DNA of 64,000 nucleotides from Clostridium sp. 'deep sea' (lineage in GTDB: Bacteria > Bacillota > UBA994 > PWPR01): positions 868,001 to 932,000 of the forward strand of contig NZ_CP063353.1 of NCBI RefSeq assembly GCF_014931565.1, read 5' to 3'. Below are positions 25,635 through 34,235 of this stretch, one piece after another. Under the pieces are notes generated by a model. The model had not been told where the DNA came from and made no database searches. It worked only from the letters and a program-made list of their open reading frames with translations. Each line of letters opens with the position of its first letter. Position 1 is the stretch's first letter. A program made the position numbers and the translations under genes.

Positions 25635-26326
25635 ACTGATATCTTTCCAAACTTTCTATTTCTATTACTATAAAACTCTATGGCTTTTGTTAAATCTTTT
25701 GCTGTAAAATCTGGCCAAAGTTTTTCAGACATATATAATTCAGCATAGGCTATTTGCCAAAGTAAAAAGTTGGATATTCGGTGCTCATTTCCTGCTCTAA
25801 TTACTAAGTCTACATCTGGCACGTTAGGTAAATAGAGATTACTTCTAAATATATCTTCGGTTAATTCTGAGCTTTTTATATTGATATCTAATAGATTTTT
25901 ACAAACATCAATAATTTCAGCTCTACCTCCATAATTAAAGGCAAATACAATAGTAAGTCCTTCGTTATCTTTTGATGTTTGCTCTAGTTCTCGAAATAGC
26001 TCAAGAGATTTTTTAGGTATACCCTCTAGCCTTCCAGAAAGTAGAAATTTCATATTATTGCTCTTTAGTCTTGATTTAAACTTGTTGTATATTAAAAATG
26101 GCAGTTCTCTTGTAATAAAGTGCACCTCAGCTGTTGGTCTACTCCAGTTCTCTGTTGAAAAGGCATATAATGTAATATATTTTACACCTAACTCATGACA
26201 CTTTTCTGCTATTTTAAATATGTGTTCACCACCAACTTGATGACCATAAGTACGAGGTTTACCTCGTTTAACTGCCCACCTTCCGTTACCATCCATAACC
26301 ATTGCAATGTGCTTGGGGATATTCAT
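25631..26326 (-). CDS. uppS: undecaprenyl diphosphate synthase
   Basis: 231 residues with the cis-prenyltransferase motifs: HIAMVMDGNGRWAVKRG (catalytic Asp), TLYAFSTENWSRP, and DLVIRAGNEHRISNFLLWQIAYAELY near the C-terminus. The last motif usually reads RTGGE-RISNFL; here it is RAGNEHRISNFL, a mild variation. It makes the C55 lipid carrier for cell-wall synthesis. Confidence 0.96.
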   Translation of the reverse strand: MNIPKHIAMVMDGNGRWAVKRGKPRTYGHQVGGEHIFKIAEKCHELGVKYITLYAFSTENWSRPTAEVHFITRELPFLIYNKFKSRLKSNNMKFLLSGRLEGIPKKSLELFRELEQTSKDNEGLTIVFAFNYGGRAEIIDVCKNLLDINIKSSELTEDIFRSNLYLPNVPDVDLVIRAGNEHRISNFLLWQIAYAELYMSEKLWPDFTAKDLTKAIEFYSNRNRKFGKISV

Positions 26327-26458
26327 AGTTCAATTCTCCCTATATCAAAATATACCTTATTATAAAGCTATAACGCCTAAAAGTCATATTTAATAAATCA
26401 TTATACAAGTATTATAAAACACTTTATAAAATATCCAAAATACTATATTTAATTTTGA

Positions 26459-26488
26459 TACCCCCTTACATTTTAGAAGAAGGGGGTA
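26459..26488 (-). other. G/C hairpin between the small frr-linked frame and uppS
   Basis: TACCCCC and GGGGGTA (extended by two A-T pairs) around a loop of about 12 bases. On the minus strand it has no U run, so it may be an RNA-end or processing structure and not a clean terminator. Confidence 0.5.
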
Positions 26489-26516
26489 CTTAAGCAATAC
26501 TTTCAATATTCAACCA

Positions 26517-26738
26517 TTATTCTATGTATGGTTGTTGTTCAGGGTTTACTAGTATTTCTAAAACGTCATCTTTTAAGATTATTTTAAGAACTCTTAAATT
26601 ATTACTAAGCTCAAATCTGCATCGATCTGGCTGATAATTTAAGAGTTTATAAGGTATACTTTCTTTATCAAGTATAACTTTTAAATCGCTAAAAGGCCTA
26701 GCAAGATAGTCATCATACTTTTTTAGACTTCTAATAAT
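26517..26738 (-). CDS. small conserved-looking frame without a standard start codon
   Basis: Directly after frr a frame of about 69 codons reads KKYDDYLARPFSDLKVILDK... to LEILVNPEQQPYIE, stop at 26517-26519. It is compact and protein-like: an amphipathic DDYLARPFSDLKVILDKESIPYKLLNYQP part followed by a beta-rich NNLRVLKIILKDDVLEILV part. Upstream the frame is open into frr but has no ATG, GTG or TTG. ATT codons at 26733-26738 lie a few bases after AAGGAAG and could start it, or an ATG was lost by a frameshift near 26718-26726. I do not recognise the family. It may be a PASTA-like or binding domain, which is a guess. Confidence 0.45.
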   Translation of the reverse strand: MIRSLKKYDDYLARPFSDLKVILDKESIPYKLLNYQPDRCRFELSNNLRVLKIILKDDVLEILVNPEQQPYIE

Positions 26739-27280
26739 TCTTCTTCCTTTTTCTTTAAGACAACATCCGTCTCTTTAACATACTTATTTGTTAAATCCTG
26801 AACTTGCTCAAGACCACGACGAGAATCATCTTCAGTAATCTCTTTTTCATTCTCAAGCATTTTAACTTCATCATTAGCATCTCTGCGAATATTTCTTACT
26901 GCAATTTTACATTCTTCAGCCATTTTTCTGATAACCTTAAGAAGTTTTTGTCTTCTTTCAGATGTTAACTGAGGAATATTTAGTCTTATTACTGTGCCAT
27001 CATTATTTGGGTTTAGACCTAAATCTGATTGCAAAATAGCTTTTTCAACTAAAGGAATAACTGTTTTATCCCATGGTTGAATAACTAAGAGCCTTGGCTC
27101 TGGGGCTGTTACATTACCTACTTGTTTAATAGGAACACTACTACCATAGTATTCAACTGTAATTTTATCTAGTAGAGATGGTGTAGCTCTGCCTGCACGT
27201 ACAGATTTTAAATCTCCTTCAAAGACTTTAATCGTTTTTTGCATCCTACTTTCGCAATCTGCTAAAACTTCTTTTATCAT
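26723..27280 (-). CDS. frr: ribosome recycling factor
   Basis: 185 residues, standard length, with LKSVRAGRATPSLLDKITVEYYGS, PEPRLLVIQPWD and the C-terminal three-helix bundle. It releases ribosomes from mRNA after termination with EF-G. Four bases separate it from pyrH upstream. Confidence 0.97.
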   Translation of the reverse strand: MIKEVLADCESRMQKTIKVFEGDLKSVRAGRATPSLLDKITVEYYGSSVPIKQVGNVTAPEPRLLVIQPWDKTVIPLVEKAILQSDLGLNPNNDGTVIRLNIPQLTSERRQKLLKVIRKMAEECKIAVRNIRRDANDEVKMLENEKEITEDDSRRGLEQVQDLTNKYVKETDVVLKKKEEELLEV

Positions 27281-27284
27281 TAAT

Positions 27285-28007
27285 TTAGTCCCCCTTAATT
27301 ACTGTTCCAATCTTATCACCCAGAAGTACTTTTTTAATATTTCCAGATTCCATTAAACCAAAGACAATAATAGGTATGTTATTATCCATACATAGTGATG
27401 TTGCAGTAGAATCCATAACCCCTAAACCCCGTCTTAACACTTCAATATAGGTTAATTCAGTAAATAATACAGCCTCTGGGTTTAATAATGGATCAGAGTC
27501 ATATACTCCATCTACTTTACCTTTTGCTAATAAAATAGCATCTGCTTCAATTTCTGCAGCTCGTAATGAGGCTGTAGTATCTGTTGTAAAGTAAGGATTG
27601 CCTGTTCCTGCAGCAAATATAACAACTCTGCCTTTTTCTAAATGTCGAATTGCACGTCTTCTAATATATGGTTCTGCTATTTCACGCATTTCTATTGCAG
27701 TTTGCACTCTAGTTTGAACTCCAACGTTTTCAAATGCGTCTTGTAATGCCAATGAATTAATACATGTAGCTAACATTCCCATATAATCTGCTGTTGCTCT
27801 ATCCATACCACGGGCACTACCTGTAGCACCTCTCCATATGTTTCCAGCACCCACTACAACGGCAACTTCAACTCCTAATTCTACTACTTCTTTAACTTGG
27901 TTTGCTATATCGGCAACTACTGTATGGTCAATACCACCATTACTTTTACCGGCTAAAGCTTCACCGCTTAATTTTAACACAATTCTCTTGTATACTGGCT
28001 TACCCAT
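27285..28007 (-). CDS. pyrH: UMP kinase
   Basis: 240 residues of the amino-acid kinase fold: [36 protein letters not shown] and the [14 protein letters not shown] segment. It phosphorylates UMP to UDP. The longer frame begins at an ATG that overlaps the ribosome site; the ATG at 28007 lies six bases after GGAGGT and is chosen. It lies between tsf and frr as usual. Confidence 0.97.
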   Translation of the reverse strand: MGKPVYKRIVLKLSGEALAGKSNGGIDHTVVADIANQVKEVVELGVEVAVVVGAGNIWRGATGSARGMDRATADYMGMLATCINSLALQDAFENVGVQTRVQTAIEMREIAEPYIRRRAIRHLEKGRVVIFAAGTGNPYFTTDTTASLRAAEIEADAILLAKGKVDGVYDSDPLLNPEAVLFTELTYIEVLRRGLGVMDSTATSLCMDNNIPIIVFGLMESGNIKKVLLGDKIGTVIKGD

Positions 28008-28070
28008 TATTGTACCTCCTGCCATATGTCATTCGACAACGATAAAATAATTCCTGCTTGCTGAAAAAAA

Positions 28071-28088
28071 GGAACACTTACGTGTTCC
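28071..28088 (-). terminator. intrinsic terminator after tsf
   Basis: GGAACAC-GTAA-GTGTTCC followed by seven T on the minus strand, seven bases after the tsf stop. It separates rpsB-tsf from pyrH, so pyrH transcription needs read-through or its own promoter. Confidence 0.9.
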
Positions 28089-28094
28089 GTTTTT

Positions 28095-28745
28095 TTATTT
28101 TACCATTTGAGCAACTTCATCAGCGAAGTCATTTGCTTTTTTTGCTAAACCTTCGCCCATTTCAAAACGTACAAATCGACGAATTTTAATGTTTTCACCT
28201 GTAGTAGCTATACTTTCTTTTAATAATTGCTCTACAGTTTTTTCATCATCTTTGATGAATGGTTGCTCTAATAAACAAACACTCTTAAAGAATTTATTAA
28301 TACGGCCTTCTACAATCTTTTCAACGATATTAGCAGGTTTCTTTTTACCTTCGTTTTCGATTTGAGCCATTAAAATATCTTTTTCTTTTTGAATAAGCTC
28401 AGCAGGAACTTCTTCTCTGCAAACATATTCTGGCTTTGAAGCTGCGATTTGCATTGCAATATCTCTAGCTAGAGCCTTAAAGTTATCAGTTTTAGCTACA
28501 AAGTCTGTTTCACAGTTAATTTCAACTAAAACGCCAACTTTACCATTTCCGTGAATATATGAACTAACAAGACCTTCTGATGCTAAACGACCTGCTTTTT
28601 TTGAAGCAGATGCAAGTCCTTTTTTCCTTAAATGATCAATAGCCTTATCAACATCACCATTGTTTTCTTTTAAGGCATTACGGCAATCTAAAACACCAGC
28701 ACCTGAACGAACTCTCACTTCTTTAATCATATCAGTAGTAATCAC
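28095..28745 (-). CDS. tsf: translation elongation factor Ts
   Basis: About 216 residues, the shorter Firmicutes/Thermus form. N-terminal TDMIKEVRVRSGAGVLDCRNAL, then HGNGKVGVLVEINCETDFVAK. It is the nucleotide exchange factor for EF-Tu. I start it at GTG 28745 (MITTDM...), eight bases after GGAGG, because the upstream ATG of the longer frame overlaps that GGAGG. Confidence 0.96.
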   Translation of the reverse strand: MITTDMIKEVRVRSGAGVLDCRNALKENNGDVDKAIDHLRKKGLASASKKAGRLASEGLVSSYIHGNGKVGVLVEINCETDFVAKTDNFKALARDIAMQIAASKPEYVCREEVPAELIQKEKDILMAQIENEGKKKPANIVEKIVEGRINKFFKSVCLLEQPFIKDDEKTVEQLLKESIATTGENIKIRRFVRFEMGEGLAKKANDFADEVAQMVK

Positions 28746-28779
28746 ATTAAATACCTCCATATCCTTTATTGGTTAAAGA

Positions 28780-29514
28780 CTAGTTATTCTCTTTTACTTC
28801 TTCTGCAGCTTCTTCTGCTAACTCAGCAACAGCTCCTTGGTTGCCTTCTAAAATAGCGTCAGCAATAACCGATGACAGCAACTTAACAGCTCTGATTGCA
28901 TCATCATTACCAGGAATAACATAATCTATAAGATCTGGGTCACAGTTTGTATCAACCACAGAAACAATAGGAATATTTAGTTTTTTAGCCTCTGCAACAG
29001 CAATCTTCTCTTTGCGAGGATCAACAATAAATAAAGCACTAGGCATTTTTTTCATTTGTTTAATTCCGCCTAAAAACTTCTCTAAACGATCTTTTTCTTT
29101 TCTTAATGCAACTACTTCTTTTTTAAGTAATACATCGAAACTACCGTCTACTTCCATTTCTTCGAGCAATAATAATCTTTTAATTCGCTTATTGATTGTT
29201 TGGAAGTTAGTTAAAGTTCCACCTAACCATCTTTTATTAACATAAGGCATACCACAACGAACTGCTTCTTCTGCTATGCTCTCAGATGCTTGCTTTTTAG
29301 TTCCTACAAACAATACTGATCCACCAGCGGCAGCGATATCTCTTATAAAATCATAAGATTCTTCAATTTTGCGAACTGTTTTTTGTAAATCAATGATGTA
29401 AATACCATTACGCTCTGTAAAAATGTATGGAGCCATTTTTGGGTTCCAACGACGTGTTTGGTGACCAAAGTGAACACCAGATTCGAGTAACTGTTTCATT
29501 GCAACAACTGACAT
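28780..29514 (-). CDS. rpsB: 30S ribosomal protein S2
   Basis: 244 residues with the S2 motifs [51 protein letters not shown] and [13 protein letters not shown] with AGGAGG seven bases upstream. It has its own promoter (29639-29667) and a leader of about 115 bases with a folded stem (29556-29606), then tsf follows after 20 bases. Confidence 0.98.
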   Translation of the reverse strand: MSVVAMKQLLESGVHFGHQTRRWNPKMAPYIFTERNGIYIIDLQKTVRKIEESYDFIRDIAAAGGSVLFVGTKKQASESIAEEAVRCGMPYVNKRWLGGTLTNFQTINKRIKRLLLLEEMEVDGSFDVLLKKEVVALRKEKDRLEKFLGGIKQMKKMPSALFIVDPRKEKIAVAEAKKLNIPIVSVVDTNCDPDLIDYVIPGNDDAIRAVKLLSSVIADAILEGNQGAVAELAEEAAEEVKENN

Positions 29515-29555
29515 ATATTATTTCCTCCTAGGTTTGAACCTCCGCCTGATCACTT

Positions 29556-29606
29556 AGTTTTACGACTTATAAACTTTATAATTAAGCTATAAGCACCTGT
29601 AAAACT
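29556..29606 (-). promoter_or_regulatory. rpsB leader stem (possible S2 regulatory RNA)
   Basis: In the 5' untranslated region AGTTTTAC pairs with GTAAAACT (29556-29563 and 29599-29606), with an inner CTTATA/TATAAG stem. Ribosomal protein leaders of this kind often carry the repressor site of the protein. The class is not identified. Confidence 0.5.
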
Positions 29607-29638
29607 ATCACATGACGTGTGTAATTTATACCCGAACA

Positions 29639-29667
29639 AGTATACCATACGGGGGCTTTATATGCAA
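29639..29667 (-). promoter_or_regulatory. rpsB promoter
   Basis: Minus strand: -35 TTGCAT (29662-29667), 17-base spacer, -10 TATACT (29639-29644). The structured element begins three bases upstream of the -35 box. Confidence 0.65.
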
Positions 29668-29669
29668 GA

Positions 29670-29987
29670 GGTTTGGGTAGTTGCAAGCAACTCCGGGGTA
29701 AACTCGTTTTTAGCAAACCTCGTGGGGTGGATTTTTCACCTTGTGAAATATGGGGTGGGTTCGCCTTTGGCTCACGGAAAGTTATGCTCGCTAAAGCATC
29801 GCTATATCACGTCAATGAAGAGCTACGTATCACACCTTTTGCTGAAAGCAAACTCAATCCGCGAGCGAAGTGAGCCCACTCCGTTTTGAATTGTCAAAAC
29901 CCACCCCACGAAGCCGATAGGCGAGTCCTCCCCGTATTTGACTAGTCAAATACCCAAACCGTAACTGCCTAGCAGTTACCCACCCCA
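29670..29987. repeat. GC-rich element of nested inverted repeats between codY and rpsB
   Basis: Three nested complementary arms are visible: GGTTTGGGTA (29670-29679) with TACCCAAACC (29951-29960); CGGGG..ACTCG (29694-29706) with CGAGT..CCCCG (29922-29934); CGTGGGGTGG (29721-29730) with CCACCCCACG (29901-29910). Between them are small perfect hairpins such as AGTTGC-AA-GCAACT, TTTGACTAGTCAAA, GTAACTGC-CTA-GCAGTTAC and TTTTGA-ATTG-TCAAAA, several followed by CCCACCCC or CCCAAACC linkers. Open frames across it look like by-products. No known RNA class is recognised. It could be a mobile repeat or a structured RNA. Confidence 0.75.
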
Positions 29988-29991
29988 AAAC

Positions 29992-30019
29992 AAAAGAGTT
30001 GCCAAACGGCAACTCTTTT
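29992..30019 (-). terminator. intrinsic terminator after codY
   Basis: AAAAGAGTTGCC and GGCAACTCTTTT form a 12-base-pair stem around AAAC (plus strand), with T residues after it in both directions. It lies about 50 bases after the codY stop. Confidence 0.85.
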
Positions 30020-30067
30020 GTTTATTGTGAGTGGTTGTTATCACTTAAAGTCTTTTATACAATGCAC

Positions 30068-30838
30068 TTATTCTAAAGAAATATTAAGTTGATCTAATAA
30101 TCTTTCGTTTAATACTTTAATATATGTGCCTTTCATTCCTAAAGAGCGTGATTCAATTACGCCGGCACTCTCGAGTTTTCTTAGAGCATTAACAATTACT
30201 GAACGTGTTATACCCACTTTATCAGCAACCTTGCTAGCAACTAAAAATCCTTCTGTGTTGCCAAGTTCTTGGAAGATACTTTTTGCTGCCTCAATTTCCG
30301 AATACGATAAAGCATCTAAAGCAATTTCTACCATAACATTTTTACGATATTCTTTTTGTTTAAACTCTACCTCTCGATATACTCGTTCCATTGTAAGCAA
30401 ACTACAAATTATTTCTCCAAAAATATGATCAACATCATCATATTTATCGTTGAATTTTATTGCAACAATTTTAATAATATGTCTTTTTTTATTTAGTAAA
30501 GGAATAGTCATTACACTTATATTGTCATAAGCACAGTCATCTTCTGTACCCAATAAACATTCTTCTTGTGACAAATCTTTAATAACAACGTTTGGTGTTG
30601 CGTTAGTAAAGTAGCTTTGCCCAAAACTAAAAATGTTGTTTTTAACTGTTTTCTCTAATATTTCACCTTGTAAGTCATTTAAGTAAGCTTTGGCTAAGAC
30701 CTCGTTGTCATCATTAACAGCTATAATATTAGCATTAGTTAATCCTGTTAAAATAGATGTTAGTTCAGATAACTTGACCTTCCCCGTATTATCTCTTAAA
30801 TAACTAGTTATCATTTGAACTCGTTCTAGAAGCCCCAT
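30068..30838 (-). CDS. codY: GTP-sensing transcriptional repressor CodY
   Basis: 256 residues, normal length. N-terminal GAF domain (1-155) for branched-chain amino acids, linker, and winged helix-turn-helix (about 195-250) with ASKVADKVGITRSVIVNALRKLESAGVIESRSLGMKGTYI. It represses nutrient and protease genes when amino acids and GTP are plentiful. It follows hslU by ten bases, the conserved hslV-hslU-codY order. The secreted subtilase and peptidases in this window are plausible targets, but I found no perfect CodY box. Confidence 0.97.
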   Translation of the reverse strand: MGLLERVQMITSYLRDNTGKVKLSELTSILTGLTNANIIAVNDDNEVLAKAYLNDLQGEILEKTVKNNIFSFGQSYFTNATPNVVIKDLSQEECLLGTEDDCAYDNISVMTIPLLNKKRHIIKIVAIKFNDKYDDVDHIFGEIICSLLTMERVYREVEFKQKEYRKNVMVEIALDALSYSEIEAAKSIFQELGNTEGFLVASKVADKVGITRSVIVNALRKLESAGVIESRSLGMKGTYIKVLNERLLDQLNISLE

Positions 30839-30848
30839 TATTGTCTCC

Positions 30849-32240
30849 TTAAATTATATATTTATGAAGATTGTCATTATCCATAATTGAGCCAAGTTGA
30901 TCATATACGTATTTTGAATCGATAACTATTTTATTATCATCAAGCTCTGTTGCATTGTATGATATATGTTCTAATAATCTCTCCATAATCGTGTGTAATC
31001 TTCTTGCACCGATATCTTCACTTGTATTATTAACTTGACAAGCTATTTTTGCTATCTCCGATATTGCCTCGTCAGTAAAAACTACTTGTATATGCTCTGT
31101 GCCAAGCAAAGCTATGTACTGTTTTATTAACGAGTGTTTTGGCTCAATAAGTACGCGCTTCATATCGTCTGTACTTAAACTCTGTAGCTCTACTCTTATT
31201 GGAAAACGACCTTGCAATTCTGGTATTAAGTCGGATGGACTTGCTATGTGAAAAGCACCAGCAGCTATAAACAGAATATAATCTGTTTTTACTGGTCCAT
31301 ACTTAGTATTTACAGTTGTTCCCTCAACTATAGGTAAAATATCGCGCTGAACGCCTTCTCTTGATACATCAGGACCACGTCCACCACCAGATTTTACAGC
31401 TATTTTGTCGATTTCATCTAAAAATACAATACCACTTTGCTCCGTTTTTTCAATTGATACTTTAATTACATCATCCATATCTACTAAATTCTCTGATTCT
31501 TCTTGGACAAATACGCGACGAGCTTCAGCAACTGTTACCCTTCTATTTTTCTTTTTGCTAGGTAATAAATTACCAAATATATCGCCCATATTAACGCCCA
31601 TTTCTTCTAGACCAGAGCCACCACCAATAAATTGAATTGAAGATGATTTTTCTGTTACTTCAATTTCAATTACCATATTTTCAAGTTCACCACTTAATAG
31701 TCGTTCACGTAAACTCTCTCTTCTCTTTTTTTGCTCTTCTGTTTCTATTGATTGGGTTTGTGAGGTACTGCCAAAGCTGTTAGAGAATATCATGCCTAAT
31801 GGGTTGCTATTTTGTTGTTTAGGCTGAGGATCAACTAAAACTTCTAAAATTCGCTCATTTGCTAATTTCTCAGCTTCAATTTCAGCATTTTTCATTCTTT
31901 TAGTTTTTTCCATTCTTATACATATCTCTAAAAGCTCTCGAATCATAGATTCTGCATCTCTACCTACATAGCCAACCTCTGTGAACTTAGTTGCTTCAAC
32001 CTTAATTAGAGGGGCCTCCACTAGCTTAGCTAACCTACGCGCTATCTCAGTTTTTCCTACACCAGTAGGCCCTATCATAATAATATTTTTAGGCATTATT
32101 TCTTCTTGCAAATCAGGCATTAATAATTTACGTCTATATCTATTTCTTAAAGCGATTGCAACAGCTTTTTTGGCTTCATGCTGACCAACAATATATTCAT
32201 CAAGCTTTGCCACTATTTGTTTAGGGGTTAAATTATTCAT
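30849..32240 (-). CDS. hslU: ATP-dependent protease ATPase subunit HslU
   Basis: 463 residues. AAA+ protein: [22 protein letters not shown], Walker [18 protein letters not shown] (about 53-69), the inserted I domain (about 110-245, with the [14 protein letters not shown] helix), Walker [10 protein letters not shown], and a C-terminal sensor region ending LHKYII, the tail that docks on HslV. It unfolds substrates for HslV. It overlaps hslV by eight bases. Confidence 0.97.
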   Translation of the reverse strand: MNNLTPKQIVAKLDEYIVGQHEAKKAVAIALRNRYRRKLLMPDLQEEIMPKNIIMIGPTGVGKTEIARRLAKLVEAPLIKVEATKFTEVGYVGRDAESMIRELLEICIRMEKTKRMKNAEIEAEKLANERILEVLVDPQPKQQNSNPLGMIFSNSFGSTSQTQSIETEEQKKRRESLRERLLSGELENMVIEIEVTEKSSSIQFIGGGSGLEEMGVNMGDIFGNLLPSKKKNRRVTVAEARRVFVQEESENLVDMDDVIKVSIEKTEQSGIVFLDEIDKIAVKSGGGRGPDVSREGVQRDILPIVEGTTVNTKYGPVKTDYILFIAAGAFHIASPSDLIPELQGRFPIRVELQSLSTDDMKRVLIEPKHSLIKQYIALLGTEHIQVVFTDEAISEIAKIACQVNNTSEDIGARRLHTIMERLLEHISYNATELDDNKIVIDSKYVYDQLGSIMDNDNLHKYII

Positions 32241-32781
32241 TACATTTACCTCCTACAGTTTCACAAATAATACTATCATTTGTATAAACACAAATTTCAG
32301 CTGCAATTTTTAATGCTGCTTTTGCAATCTCTGCTGCATTTAACTCTGTATGTCTATATAAAGCTCTAGCTGCTGATAAAGCATAGTTACCTCCTGATCC
32401 TATTGCCATAACTCCATCCTCTGGCTCTATAACATCTCCATTTCCTGAGATTAATAGTAAACAGTCTTTATCTGCCACCAAAAGTAAAGCCTCTAGCTGC
32501 CTTAAAGCACGGTCAGTTCTCCATTCCTTTGCTAGTTCAACTGAAGCCCTTATTAAGTTACCTGAAAACTTATTAAGAGTTGCCTCAAATCTCTCTTCTA
32601 AGGCGAAGGCATCAGCTACAGCACCAGCAAAACCAACTATTACTCTATCATCGTAAATACGTCGAACCTTTCTGGCTGTATGTTTAATAACAGTTTTTTC
32701 GCCAAAAGTTACTTGTCCATCACCTGCGATTGCAATTTCTTTGTCTTTTTTTACTGCAACAATTGTAGTGCCTCTGTACAT
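32233..32781 (-). CDS. hslV: ATP-dependent protease subunit HslV
   Basis: About 182 residues. The N-terminus reads [27 protein letters not shown]; the Thr in TTIVAV is the catalytic N-terminal residue after processing. The longer frame to 32832 adds 17 residues that the family lacks, and GGGAGTGG lies just before the ATG at 32781, so that start is preferred. The xerC gene often found between trmFO and hslV is absent. Confidence 0.95.
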   Translation of the reverse strand: MYRGTTIVAVKKDKEIAIAGDGQVTFGEKTVIKHTARKVRRIYDDRVIVGFAGAVADAFALEERFEATLNKFSGNLIRASVELAKEWRTDRALRQLEALLLVADKDCLLLISGNGDVIEPEDGVMAIGSGGNYALSAARALYRHTELNAAEIAKAALKIAAEICVYTNDSIICETVGGKCNE

Positions 32782-32936
32782 ATAACCACTCCCGCTCAGA
32801 ATTAATATATCAAAATATTTTAGATTCTTCAAATAATCTTGAGGTAAAATAAATAAAATACGATTATCTAAATATTTTACTACCTTAAATTTTTGGTATT
32901 ACTTTAACTATTTTAGGTTGTTACTAATATTTTATA

Positions 32937-34235
32937 TTATTCTAAAAATTCTTTTAGTATTTCTAAGGCTCTAGAGCTTACAGCTTCTTTACGTTCTCTA
33001 CGCTTACGAACTTTTCTTCCTAAAGGAGGTATTATGCCAAATGTAATATTCATTGGTTGAAAGCCCTTAGTGGGGGCAGTCGTAATATAGTTCATAAGTG
33101 ATCCGTGAGCTGTTTCTGCTGGCCAAATAATTGGTTCATTACCCATTGCTATTTTGGCTGCATTAATACCACAAATCAAACCACTTGCTGTAGATTCAAC
33201 ATATCCCTCAACACCAGACAGTTGACCAGCTATTAATACATTCTTATAATGCTTTAATTGACCTGTTGGTAAAAGTGTTTTGGGGGAGTTAACAAAGGTG
33301 TTGCGATGCATAACTCCTAAACGTTCAAATTCCGCACTTTCTAAACCAGGTATTTTTCTAAAAACTCTTTTTTGCTCTGGCCATTTCAAACGAGTTTGAA
33401 AGCCAACCATATTATACAATGTACCTTCAATATTATCTTGCCTTAGCTGTACAACAGCATGTGGCTGTTCACCATTCAAATCAGTTAATCCAACTGGTTT
33501 TAGCGGACCAAATAAAAGTGTTTGCTCACCTCTGCTTGCCATTACTTCCACTGGCATACACCCTTCAAAATAGCTTTTATCCTCAAACTCGTGTAAGGGT
33601 TGCACCTCAGCATTAATGAGTTCCTTATAAAATTCTTCATACTGATCTTTATTCATTGGGCAATTTATATAGTCCTTACCCCCCTTGTCATATCGAGAAC
33701 CCCAAAAAGCTACATTAAAATTAATAGACTCTTTATTGACTATGGGTGCTGCGGCATCAAAAAAGTGTAAATGTTCTTCCTTAATAAGTTTTGATATATC
33801 TTCTGCGAGGTCATCAGAACATAACGGTCCAGCCGCAACAATACAAAGTTCATCTGTATTTATATGTTTAATTTCTTGATTAATGACAGTTATTAAATCA
33901 TGTTCTTTAATTTTATTGGTAATATACTTCGCGAAACCCTTTCTATCGACAGCTAATGCTCCTCCAGCAGGCAAACTGAACTTATCTGCTGCTTCCATTA
34001 TGAGTGAGTTTTGTAATCTAAGCTCTTCTTTTAGTAGACCAACAGCATTTGATAAACCTTTAGCCCTTAAAGAATTACTACATACCAACTCTGCAAAGTC
34101 AGCTGTTTTATGAGCAGGGGTGTTTTTTTGAGGACGCATCTCATATAGGTTAACTGCTATTCCTCTACTAGCTAACTGCCAAGCTGCCTCAGAACCCGCT
34201 AAGCCAGCTCCTATAACATGTACAAGCTTATTCAT
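32937..34235 (-). CDS. trmFO: methylenetetrahydrofolate-tRNA-(uracil-5-)-methyltransferase TrmFO
   Basis: About 432 residues. FAD-binding [22 protein letters not shown] at the N-terminus, [15 protein letters not shown]-type region ([18 protein letters not shown]), [25 protein letters not shown] and the C-terminal [11 protein letters not shown]. It methylates U54 of tRNA using folate and FADH2. ATG at 34235 overlaps the restored topA frame end (ATGAATAAG). GGAGG lies 12 bases upstream; a TTG at 34244 is an alternative start. Confidence 0.96.
   Translation of the reverse strand: MNKLVHVIGAGLAGSEAAWQLASRGIAVNLYEMRPQKNTPAHKTADFAELVCSNSLRAKGLSNAVGLLKEELRLQNSLIMEAADKFSLPAGGALAVDRKGFAKYITNKIKEHDLITVINQEIKHINTDELCIVAAGPLCSDDLAEDISKLIKEEHLHFFDAAAPIVNKESINFNVAFWGSRYDKGGKDYINCPMNKDQYEEFYKELINAEVQPLHEFEDKSYFEGCMPVEVMASRGEQTLLFGPLKPVGLTDLNGEQPHAVVQLRQDNIEGTLYNMVGFQTRLKWPEQKRVFRKIPGLESAEFERLGVMHRNTFVNSPKTLLPTGQLKHYKNVLIAGQLSGVEGYVESTASGLICGINAAKIAMGNEPIIWPAETAHGSLMNYITTAPTKGFQPMNITFGIIPPLGRKVRKRRERKEAVSSRALEILKEFLE

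Noticed and set aside
29617-29889. Open frames of 66 and 90 residues across the GC-rich element near rpsB
   Set aside because: They have no ribosome site, follow the inverted repeats and resemble by-products of a repeat; the DNA structure explains the sequence better.
32833-32936. Remnant of xerC between trmFO and hslV
   Set aside because: Only about 100 AT-rich bases, and no recombinase motif can be read in any frame.
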